Shown in pieces: positions 8,359 through 15,810 of a stretch of DNA of 64,000 nucleotides. Origin of the DNA: Halovenus halobia (GTDB lineage: Archaea > Halobacteriota > Halobacteria > Halobacteriales > Haloarculaceae); the NCBI RefSeq assembly GCF_051414135.1, contig NZ_JBLKOA010000001.1:124001-188000 (forward strand), written 5' to 3'. Within the stretch, counting starts at the first letter, position 1, and each line of letters begins with the position of its first letter. The notes under the pieces were generated by a model, which saw only the letters and a list, made by a program, of their open reading frames with translations, was not told the DNA's origin and made no database searches. A program made the position numbers and the translations under genes.

Positions 8359-10109
8359 AGTTCCTCCAGGTGGTCTTCGTTCAGTGCAAAGCGGGCGTTG
8401 TCGCCGCCGCTTGGCACCATCGGGTAGACGTTCTCTGCCGGGTCGATAATCGCGTCAATCACAGACGGCCCGTCGTACTCGCGGGCCTGCTCGATTGTCT
8501 CCTCGACGTTGTCGGGGTCCTCGACGCGCAGTCCCTGTGCGCCGAAGGCCTCGGCGAGTTTGTCGAACTCTGGCACCCACGGGTACTCCGAGGCCATCCG
8601 TCGGCCCTCGAAGAAGCCGTCCTGCCACTGTCGGACCATCCCGACAGCCTCGTTGTTCAGGACGACGATGGTGATGTTGAGTTGTTCGCGGACCGCAACG
8701 GAGAGTTCCTGTGCGGTCATCAGGAAGGAGCCGTCGCCGTCGAAGGCAACAACTTCCTTGTCGGGTGCAGCAATCTTAGCGCCGATAGCTGCGGGCACCG
8801 CATAGCCCATCGTCCCGAGGCCGTGGGAGGTAACCCACGTCCGTGGCTCTCGCCAGGTCCAGAACTGCCAGGCCCACATCTGGTGTTGGCCAACGCCCGC
8901 CGCGACGATGGTGTCGTCCGGCGTCAGTTCGTCGTATTTCTCGACGACGTACTGCGGTTTCAGTGGGTCGTCGTCGGGCATCTCGTACTCCATCGGATAC
9001 TCGTCTTTCCAGGTCTGGCACTGCTCGCGCCACTCGTCGGCCGGTGGCGTCTGGTCCATCGCCTCGTCGAGTTGGTCGATGACGAGTCCGGCGTCGCCGA
9101 CCAGTGGGTAATCTGCCTCGACGTTTTTCGAGATTTCCGCGGGGTCGATATCGATGTGGATGACCGCTGCGTCCGGCGCGAAGGTTGCGATTTCGCCGGT
9201 CAGGCGGTCGTCGAAGCGAGTGCCGATACCGACGAGTACGTCACAGTTCGAGATTGCTAGGTTGGCGTAGCCGGTCCCGTGCATCCCGGCGATTCCCTGC
9301 GCCAGGTCGTCGGTTTCGGGATAGGCGCCGGTGCCGGGCATCGTCGTCAGCACTGGAATCTCGTATTCCTGTGCGAATTCGCGCAGCTCATCGCAGGCTT
9401 CGCCCTTGATGACGCCACCGCCAGCCAGAATAGCCGGCCGGTCGGCAGTTTCGAGCGTCTTCGCGGCTTCTTCGACGATGACTTCGTCGGCTGTCGTCGG
9501 CGGATTGTACGTCTCCGGACTCTCCGCAACGGCGGCTTCACTGTCGGTCTCGCCGTTGGTCACGTCTTTGGGCAGGTCGACGAGCGTCGGCCCCTGTCGG
9601 CCTTCGTTGGCCAGTGCCCACGCCTCGCCGACATCCTTGCCGACAGTATCGGAGTCGTCAGCGAAAATGTTGTACTTCGTGATTGGCTGGGTGACGCCGA
9701 TGGTGTCGGTCTCCTGGAAGGCGTCGTTGCCGACGAACTCTGTCGGGACCTGACCAGTGAGCGCAATCAGCGGGTCAGAGTCCATGTTCGCGTCGGCGAT
9801 GCCGGTGATGAGGTTCGTCGCACCGGGGCCAGAGGTGGCCATACAGACGCCCGGGTCGCCGGTGACGATACCGTAGGCGTCAGCGGCGTGGACCGCGCCC
9901 TGTTCGTGGGCCATCGTGTAGTGGTCCATCGCTTCGTGCTCGTACAGTGCGTCGTAAACGGGCATGATTGCTCCGCCTTGCACGCCGAAGAGCGTGTCAG
10001 CGCCGGCGTTTTCGAGCGCTGCAACGGCCGCGTCTGCGCCTGTTTCGATCTCTGTTGTCGTCGTCTGTTCGTCGTCGTGTTCTTTCGGGACTGATGCACG
10101 TTCGCTCAT
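8355..10109 (-). CDS. ilvB: Acetolactate synthase catalytic subunit
   Basis: The 584-residue ThDP enzyme has the N-terminal Pyr domain with the catalytic Glu (TMAHEQGAVHAADAYG), the FAD/central domain, and the PP domain with the ThDP motif VVAFDGDGSFLM. It condenses pyruvate with pyruvate or 2-oxobutyrate, the first step of valine/leucine and isoleucine synthesis. Two ATGs are close, at 10115 and 10109. A GGAGGG ribosome-binding site at 10116-10121 lies six bases before the second, so 10109 is preferred. A Shine-Dalgarno start fits a transcript with a long leader (see the leader peptide and hairpin at 10208-10311). It is the first cistron of the ilv/leu operon. Confidence 0.96.
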   Translation of the reverse strand: MSERASVPKEHDDEQTTTTEIETGADAAVAALENAGADTLFGVQGGAIMPVYDALYEHEAMDHYTMAHEQGAVHAADAYGIVTGDPGVCMATSGPGATNLITGIADANMDSDPLIALTGQVPTEFVGNDAFQETDTIGVTQPITKYNIFADDSDTVGKDVGEAWALANEGRQGPTLVDLPKDVTNGETDSEAAVAESPETYNPPTTADEVIVEEAAKTLETADRPAILAGGGVIKGEACDELREFAQEYEIPVLTTMPGTGAYPETDDLAQGIAGMHGTGYANLAISNCDVLVGIGTRFDDRLTGEIATFAPDAAVIHIDIDPAEISKNVEADYPLVGDAGLVIDQLDEAMDQTPPADEWREQCQTWKDEYPMEYEMPDDDPLKPQYVVEKYDELTPDDTIVAAGVGQHQMWAWQFWTWREPRTWVTSHGLGTMGYAVPAAIGAKIAAPDKEVVAFDGDGSFLMTAQELSVAVREQLNITIVVLNNEAVGMVRQWQDGFFEGRRMASEYPWVPEFDKLAEAFGAQGLRVEDPDNVEETIEQAREYDGPSVIDAIIDPAENVYPMVPSGGDNARFALNEDHLEEL

Positions 10110-10207
10110 GTGCATCCCTCCGTCGACTGTGTGAATTGCATATGTGGTAGTCGCTGGTGTCGGTCAACTGGGTGGCGATACGAACCGGAAAACTGGTGAG
10201 TAGAGTG

Positions 10208-10225
10208 AGGGGCTAGACCGCCCCT
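10208..10225 (-). promoter_or_regulatory. Hairpin overlapping the ilvB leader stop codon
   Basis: On the minus strand AGGGGC and GCCCCT form a perfect 6-bp stem with a 6-base loop. The TAG stop of the upstream leader reading frame falls inside it. This is the layout expected of an attenuator or a ribosome-sensing switch. A short T-run follows about 15 bases later. Function is inferred from position only. Confidence 0.4.
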
Positions 10226-10311
10226 ACAATACGACCGCTGACGGCCAGTGGCCGGAAAACGGCACCGCTGCTGGCGAGGGTCGAACGCGCTCGGCCAGCG
10301 TGTTCTCGCAT
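10213..10311 (-). CDS. Candidate ilvB leader peptide (32 residues)
   Basis: A 33-codon frame starts at ATG 10311 and ends at TAG 10213-10215. The ATG lies about 29 bases after the centre of a TATA-like element (10335-10346), the usual spacing for a leaderless start, so a ribosome would load on this frame first. The peptide has 7 branched-chain residues of 32, clustered at the end (PLAVSGRIVGAV). Bacterial ilvB leaders use Val/Leu-rich peptides for attenuation. Whether this archaeal frame is translated is untested. Confidence 0.4.
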   Translation of the reverse strand: MREHAGRARSTLASSGAVFRPLAVSGRIVGAV

Positions 10312-10334
10312 CAGTACGTATCTCTATTCGGGGT

Positions 10335-10346
10335 CGATAATAAACG
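10335..10346 (-). promoter_or_regulatory. Probable promoter of the ilvB-ilvN-ilvC-leuC-leuD operon
   Basis: The minus strand reads CGTTTATTATCG, a good haloarchaeal TATA element. Transcription would start near 10312, giving a leader of about 200 bases before ilvB. It lies in the 350-base gap between ilvB and leuA (10110-10460). The rest of that gap, 10347-10460, holds nothing I can name. Confidence 0.55.
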
Positions 10347-10460
10347 TTCCGTGACGGACCCACAGGTCTGGAGCCCCTGTCTCCGGCGGTTCCGGCCAGT
10401 GTGGGGCGTCTGTCTCCGGCGGTCGCTGTTCGGTATCGGGCAACCGGGGTGGTCATGGCC

Positions 10461-11700
10461 CTACGCCCGGACCTCCCCTTCGCGGTTACGGTCGACACCG
10501 ACCTCACGGGCGAACTTCTCCAGTTCGGACATCGTCACCCGCTGGGCTTCCGCGCCGAAATCCTTGACTCGGCGCGTGACTTCGGTGACCTCCTCGTCGG
10601 TCGGGTCGAAGCCAGCTTCGACCAGTCGTTCCCGCACGGAGTGCGTCCCCGTGTGTTTCCCCAGCACGAGTTCGCGTTTGGCACCGACCATCTCCGGGGT
10701 CATCACGCCCGGCTCGAAGGTGTCTGAGTTTTCGATGACACCGGCGGCGTGGATGCCACTCTCGTGTGAGAAGGCGTTCGCGCCAACGACGGGCTTGTTG
10801 CCCGGTACCGGCACGTCCGACTTCTCCTCGATGATGCGGGACAGTTCCGTAATCTTCGTCGTGTCGATGCCAGTGTCGACATCGTACAGCGACCGCAAGG
10901 CCATGACGACTTCTTCGTAGGCGGCGTTGCCGGCACGCTCGCCAATCCCGTTGACCGACACCTGCGCCTGACTGGCCCCGGCCTCGTAGCCAGCCAGTGC
11001 ATTTGCCGACGCCAACCCGAAGTCGTCGTGGGTGTGGACGTCCACGCGAGCGCCGCCGGCGTCGGCGACTTCGACGACCTGTCCGACCATCTTCTGGAAG
11101 CGGGTCGGCGTCGCAACCCCCGTCGTGTCGGGGATGTTGATCCAGTCCGCGCCGGCGTCGACGGTCTGCTCGACAATATCGAGCAGGAACCCTTCGTCGG
11201 TGCGTGTTGCGTCCATCGGGGAGAACATGCACTCGACGCCGGCCTCTTTCACGCGCTCGACCGATTCGACGGCACGCTCGGCCGCGTCTGTGCGGGTAGC
11301 GTGCATCGAATCTTCGAGTTGGACGTCGCTGGTCGACACGAAGACGTGGACCATATCGACGCCGCTGTCAAGCGCGGCCTCTACATCTTCCTCGACAACA
11401 CGCGCCAGCCCGCAGATTGTCGTCGAACTCGCGTCGACGATATCTCGGACGGCCTCGAATTCCGCGTCGCTGTTAACGGGGAATCCCGCCTCGATGACGT
11501 GTGTTCCCATCTCGTCGAGCAGCGCTGCTATCTCTCGTTTGTCCTCGTAGGAAAACGATGTTCGCGGCGTCTGCTCTCCGTCGCGGAGCGTGGTGTCGAA
11601 AATTCGTGCGTCTGTGATTTCAGACGTACTGTCCAGTGTACCCTGGAAGAACTCGATCCGCCGGGGATCCCGACGTATCCTCGTTGTTGGACATAAGCAT
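10461..11700 (-). CDS. leuA: 2-isopropylmalate synthase, apparent +1 frameshift at 5' end
   Basis: The DRE-TIM metallolyase domain begins ARIFDTTLRDGEQTPRTSF and continues through HVIEAGFPVNSDAEFEAVRD, WINIPDTTGVATP and VDVHTHDDFGLA. It condenses 2-oxoisovalerate with acetyl-CoA, though citramalate synthase is a close alternative. About 412 residues, with a short C-terminal region lacking the full allosteric domain. The start is odd. The TATA element at 11721-11731 puts transcription near 11700, where ATG CTT ATG TCC opens a frame that runs only 26 codons. The LeuA frame (RRIEFFQGTLDSTSEI) is one base off and has no start nearby. Removing one base of the four-base run at 11663-11666 joins them smoothly as NNEDTSGSRRIEFFQG. 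Either a sequence error, a real indel or a programmed shift is involved. An ATG at 11723 is in the LeuA frame but lies on the TATA element. Confidence 0.88.
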
Positions 11701-11720
11701 TCAAAGAAGGACGAGCCAGA

Positions 11721-11740
11721 CATATATATTTGTCTACCTG
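11721..11740 (-). promoter_or_regulatory. leuA promoter with upstream CAGGTAGA
   Basis: The minus strand reads CAGGTAGA then CAAATATATATG. The AT block is the TATA element, about 27 bases before the ATG at 11700. CAGGTAGA sits immediately upstream, at the BRE position. The same octamer recurs about 100 bases upstream (11835-11842), where it faces an inverted copy of its core. Confidence 0.6.
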
Positions 11741-11820
11741 CTAGTTGGCCGCGACCCCCACCCACTCGGAGACAGTTGTGGCCGTCGTCCGACTGTGTTG
11801 AGTGCCCGAGTAAACTCGAA

Positions 11821-11843
11821 ACAGGTGGATAATTTCTACCTGT
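11821..11843. promoter_or_regulatory. Inverted repeat, candidate operator between leuA and 11924
   Basis: ACAGGT (11821-11826) and ACCTGT (11838-11843) form a perfect 6-bp inverted repeat with an 11-base spacer. Its right arm is part of a second copy of the CAGGTAGA motif found at the leuA promoter. A repressor or Lrp-type regulator site is a reasonable guess. Confidence 0.35.
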
Positions 11844-11923
11844 CGATGACATAGTTATTAAGATGGGGGATAGCAAACGGTGCTCTCAGAGGAACTGCAA
11901 CACAGATGCCAGATGGAGATACA

Positions 11924-12787
11924 ATGACACGAATCCGAACTGTGGGGTTGGTAACGGTTGTGGCGGTGGTCGCCGCGGTCGTCGTCACGGCGGGTGCCGG
12001 TGTGGTGGCCGGCGGCCACGCCGACGACACGGCAACGACACCCAGCGTTGCACAGGATACAAACGAGACAGAGGTAACGGCCTTCGTCGCCGAGAGTCAG
12101 GGCGGGTATGTCGCCTTCTCGGAGGACTCAGAGTCGGCCGCGGAAACCGAGGGAGTACCGTTTCCGTCCCTCGAAGAGGGTGAAGAGCCGATTCAAATCG
12201 AAGCTACGGTGAATCCTGAGGACGGGACGTGGGAGTCTGAAAATCTCACGTTCCCGGAGCTGACAGTCAACGAAGACCTTGGTCTCACGGCCGACGTCGA
12301 AGTGATCGACGGGCTTGAGGGCCAAATTGACCGCGAAGAAGGAGTCTTCACCGTCGAGGGCAGATTCCGCGTGACGATTCAGAGTGCGTCGTTCACGTAC
12401 GAATCGGTCCAGACGACAGGCGAAAGCGGGTCGCTGTCTGGCTCTGCAGAATTCAACGGCGACACTGCTGAGGTCACGCTCGTTGATAACGAGTTCACTG
12501 TCGACGAGGAGACCAGCAGTTCGACGATCAACGGCTTTCTGGACCTCCCGGCCGACGAACCGGGCGAGAACTGGCTGGTGCTCAACATGGATGTCTCCCT
12601 AAACGAACAGGAACTTCAGGACCGCAGCACGACAGACGACGGCGGTGAGGAGGAGATACAGAGCACGGAAACACTCGTGTTGACCGTCCTCGGACAGGCT
12701 GTTGGCTTTGCCGGACTAGCCACCGCAGTGCTCGCAATCCTCGTCACGCTGGTCGCACGGGTGACCGGCGTAATCTCACTGGAGTGA
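11924..12787 (+). CDS. Secreted, membrane-anchored protein of unknown function
   Basis: The 287-residue protein has an N-terminal hydrophobic signal (about residues 7-30, ending AGAGVVAGGHA), an acidic extracellular region of about 215 residues likely rich in beta strands, and a C-terminal membrane helix (AVGFAGLATAVLAILVTLV) with a short tail. This is a type I topology facing the outside. ATG 11924 (MTRIRTVG) is chosen over 11906 because it gives a normal signal peptide. A TATA-like GTTATTAAG lies near 11853-11861. I do not recognise the family. It diverges from leuA and converges with the next membrane gene. Confidence 0.72.
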   Translation: MTRIRTVGLVTVVAVVAAVVVTAGAGVVAGGHADDTATTPSVAQDTNETEVTAFVAESQGGYVAFSEDSESAAETEGVPFPSLEEGEEPIQIEATVNPEDGTWESENLTFPELTVNEDLGLTADVEVIDGLEGQIDREEGVFTVEGRFRVTIQSASFTYESVQTTGESGSLSGSAEFNGDTAEVTLVDNEFTVDEETSSSTINGFLDLPADEPGENWLVLNMDVSLNEQELQDRSTTDDGGEEEIQSTETLVLTVLGQAVGFAGLATAVLAILVTLVARVTGVISLE

Positions 12788-12797
12788 ACGCTTCGTT

Positions 12798-13241
12798 TTA
12801 GTCGGTCATCTGGGAACTGAGTCCACCAGCGAAGGCGCTGGCAAGCCCCACCAGTCCAGTAATGGTCACGAGTTCCAGCGCTGACGGCCCGCCGCTACCG
12901 CTCGTCGCGAGTCCCAGCACGATTGCTGCAACAGGAATCATCACTGCAGTGCCCATCAGACAGCCGATACTGACCCAGAGTCCCTTTACTATGCTCGACT
13001 CGCGAAGCCCCTCGAAGACGCCGACAATACCGGCGACGATCGGCGCTGACATGATAATAACCAGCAGCGCGACCAGTGACGCAAGGCTCAACAGCGCGTC
13101 ACCAGCAATCAGCGAGCCTTCGCCGGCAAGTTCGTTTGCGCCAACCCACCACATAAGCATCCACGAGGTGATTGCCAACCCCACTCCGACCGACAGCATC
13201 GTCAACGAAATCCGACCCAACAACTTGATGTTCTGCCTCAT
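12798..13241 (-). CDS. Four-helix membrane protein of unknown function
   Basis: The 147 residues from ATG 13241 (MRQNIKLLGRISLTML) contain four hydrophobic segments, at about residues 9-31, 44-68, 80-105 and 118-140. There is a short soluble loop between helices 2 and 3 and no recognisable motif. The frame stays open upstream to 13370, but that part overlaps the next gene's end and is polar. Unknown family. Confidence 0.65.
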   Translation of the reverse strand: MRQNIKLLGRISLTMLSVGVGLAITSWMLMWWVGANELAGEGSLIAGDALLSLASLVALLVIIMSAPIVAGIVGVFEGLRESSIVKGLWVSIGCLMGTAVMIPVAAIVLGLATSGSGGPSALELVTITGLVGLASAFAGGLSSQMTD

Positions 13242-13296
13242 GGACCGCTGATGCAAAGGGCTGGTAATTAAACCCACTGGTTGGGCCGTCGGTAGC

Positions 13297-14697
13297 TCAC
13301 CCGGCTCCTCGCTTGCAGTTGATTCGCAGACGGCTCTCGTTCTCGGGGAATTCGAGCGTGCCGTATCCACTTTCGATAATCCACTTTACCAGCCACAGGT
13401 CCAGACCGGTGCCGTGTTTGAGCTGTGTCTCCGTCCCCAGACGGAGCACCTCCCGGTCTGTCGCCGGGATGAGTCGCTGGTCAGTCTCGATACTGATGCA
13501 GACATTCTCTGGCGGCACCGGCTCACAGGTAATCTCGATGACCGGGGAGGCTCCGTTGTAGTTGCGAACGACGTCCAGCAGCAGGTGAACGAGCGCCTCT
13601 CCGAACGCTTCACTCACTCCAATCGTCTGACCGAGCTCTCCCTGAACCGAGATATCCACATCCGGATTCGCTGCCCGGACCGCCTCGGTCACTCGCTCTA
13701 ACAAGGGGCCAACCGTGAACGAACTCATCGCCGTTTGCTCGAGGGTTCGCTGGACGTATCTGGACTTTTCGGCGATATCACAGACCTGGTTAACGTGGTC
13801 GATTGCCTGCTCGAGACGCGCTCGGTCTTGGTCACTCAGCGCATCGCCCTCCCGGACGAGTTCGATATTTCCGGACACGACGTTGAGGTCGTTGCGGATG
13901 TTGTGTCGCAACACCCGACTGACGACCTCGAGACGCTGTTCTCGCCGGGAGAGCTGGCGTTGGGTGCGCGCGAGCTCGTGGGTCTGTTCGAGCATCAACT
14001 TCGCATCGAGCGCGGTGTCGTCGCCGGCGGTGTACTGCGAAGGCGGGACGTAGTAGGGGTTGTCACACAGCGTGTACTGGTAAATCAGCTGGTCGTGTGT
14101 CCACAGCGCTTTCGCCGCCGCTTCCCGGTCGAAGCGGTTGAGGTCGTACTGACAGAGCGCGACGACGGGCAAATCGGGGCAGACGGCGTCGAAGTCTGAC
14201 TCGAAGTCGAGAATTTCCTCGAAAGACGCGTCTGCGTGGAAACACCACGTGTTCTCGCCCGCGACACAGAGGCCCTCGTATCCGTCTTCGACACTCTGGA
14301 TAGCCTCCCGTTCGAGTGTCGAAATCATTCCGTCGGCGTCGAACTCCGGCTCGACGTACGTTTCCGTCGCATCCGCAAACACCAGGTCACCGTCAGCGAG
14401 TCGTTCGTCGACGTCGATACCCGCCTCCCGCAGTGACTCCTCGATTCGCGCCGGGTCGGAACTCTCGAAAAAGTATACCGCTCGCCGCCCTGTCATCAAC
14501 CCGTAGCACAGATAGATCGTCGCGACATCCATCTGTGCTTCTGAGTCCTCATAAAAGAACGCGAGATGTCGGGACAGGTCGGTCCGGTCTAACTCCGCAA
14601 ACAACCGCTCTTTTTGCCGGTGCCCACCGAACAGGACCTCCGACTCTTGTTGTTCTCCGAGCGGATTCATGTTGCTGTTTAGAACTACTGCGTACAT
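13297..14697 (-). CDS. MEDS-domain histidine kinase with degenerate ATPase boxes
   Basis: A 466-residue soluble sensor. Residues about 35-195 match the MEDS sensory domain (HLAFFYEDSEAQMDVATIYL, FDADGMISTLEREA, VVALCQYDLNRFD), seen in methylotroph and methanogen regulators. A helix leads to the phosphoacceptor box VLRHNIRNDLNVVSG near residue 262. The C-terminal ATPase domain keeps the G2-like GTGLDLWLVKW, but the N box reads LLLDVVRNYN and the DNGPGIP-type G1 box is replaced by TDQRLIPATD. It may therefore be catalytically weak or act as a phosphatase or sensor partner. No response regulator is nearby. The second Met at 14670 is an alternative start. Confidence 0.85.
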   Translation of the reverse strand: MYAVVLNSNMNPLGEQQESEVLFGGHRQKERLFAELDRTDLSRHLAFFYEDSEAQMDVATIYLCYGLMTGRRAVYFFESSDPARIEESLREAGIDVDERLADGDLVFADATETYVEPEFDADGMISTLEREAIQSVEDGYEGLCVAGENTWCFHADASFEEILDFESDFDAVCPDLPVVALCQYDLNRFDREAAAKALWTHDQLIYQYTLCDNPYYVPPSQYTAGDDTALDAKLMLEQTHELARTQRQLSRREQRLEVVSRVLRHNIRNDLNVVSGNIELVREGDALSDQDRARLEQAIDHVNQVCDIAEKSRYVQRTLEQTAMSSFTVGPLLERVTEAVRAANPDVDISVQGELGQTIGVSEAFGEALVHLLLDVVRNYNGASPVIEITCEPVPPENVCISIETDQRLIPATDREVLRLGTETQLKHGTGLDLWLVKWIIESGYGTLEFPENESRLRINCKRGAG

Positions 14698-14765
14698 ATG
14701 AATCCGTTGCCTTAGTAACTAGACGCCTCCGTGACCGGTTCAGCGACCGCTCTCTGTCCGAAGCG

Positions 14766-15725
14766 TCACACCGCACTCGACGGCAGCGTAACTTCCTCGC
14801 CGTCGGCGTACACAGTGGGTTCGGTGAGAATTCCGTCCAGATGAATCGGGACCTCGATATCGCCGCCAATTCCGTGGTCGTCGCCGATCGCGATGTGGAC
14901 CGTCCCGCCGGCTTTCTCGTCCAACAGGACGGAGCCAACGAGGTCAGTCACAGCCACGTTCGTCCCGATGCCCAGTTCAGCCAGATTATACACGTCCTCA
15001 CCGGCCGTCGCTGCGGCAGCCTCGACCTCCTCTCGGAGCGCGTCGTCTTCGATGCTGGTCACCATTCCATCTTCGACGGTGTACTCGATAGTCTGGCCGT
15101 CGTCGAGTTTGCCGTGGGGCATCATCGTCCCGTCCACCACGACGGTCCCGTCGGCGGTTTCGGGGCTGACGAACACCTCGCCTGCGGGGAGATTTGAGAA
15201 CTCGCCAGGGCTGTGGACGATGCCAGTGTCTTCGAGCCACTCCCTGTCTCCTGGCTCGAAGGTGATGTCGGTGCCCTGTGGCGAGGTGACGCGAATCTCG
15301 CCTGCGTCTTCGACCTGTGCGAGCACATTCGCACACTCTTTGCGGATACGCTCGTAGTCGGCGTCCAGTCCCATCAGAAAGACGCCGTCCGTAATACCGG
15401 GCAGTGTCGCCATGCGCGCACCTGCCTCCGTTGCGTCGACGCGGGCAGTCGTGTGACTGAGACTTTTCGTTGTCGGTGCGAGCACGACATCGCTGTGCTG
15501 AATCGCGGCCGCGACTGGGTCCGGTGGCTCCTCGCCGTGCTGGTTGCCCGGCGGATATCGCAGTAGCACTGTGTCGTCAGTAATCTCGGCGGCGACGCTG
15601 TACAGCGCTTCCGCGATGGCCTGTCGCTTGTCGTCGGTGACGATGGCGCAGGACTCCTCGGGCTGGAGATTCATACACTGCTCGACGGCTGTCCGGGCCG
15701 GTCTGTTGAGCGAACCGTTTGTCAT
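14766..15725 (-). CDS. Aminopeptidase-like protein (M29 / NicX type)
   Basis: The 319-residue protein from ATG 15725 resembles the haloarchaeal leucyl aminopeptidase family related to M29 peptidases and dihydroxypyridine dioxygenase NicX. Signs are a nucleotide-fold-like first half (CAIVTDDKRQAIAEAL), then EFSNLPAGEVFVSP, GTNVAVTDLVGSVLLDEK and IGDDHGIGG with HLDG near the C terminus. The Glu/His metal ligands of the family lie in these blocks. Real substrate unknown. It diverges from the GH2-like gene with 85 bp between them. Confidence 0.7.
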   Translation of the reverse strand: MTNGSLNRPARTAVEQCMNLQPEESCAIVTDDKRQAIAEALYSVAAEITDDTVLLRYPPGNQHGEEPPDPVAAAIQHSDVVLAPTTKSLSHTTARVDATEAGARMATLPGITDGVFLMGLDADYERIRKECANVLAQVEDAGEIRVTSPQGTDITFEPGDREWLEDTGIVHSPGEFSNLPAGEVFVSPETADGTVVVDGTMMPHGKLDDGQTIEYTVEDGMVTSIEDDALREEVEAAAATAGEDVYNLAELGIGTNVAVTDLVGSVLLDEKAGGTVHIAIGDDHGIGGDIEVPIHLDGILTEPTVYADGEEVTLPSSAV

Positions 15726-15810
15726 ATTGCGTGCAACGGCACCGACGCCGATAGTCGTTCCCCTACCGAAACGCGAAAAGGCTATACCGGCAGGGGACGC
15801 GGCGAGTAAC

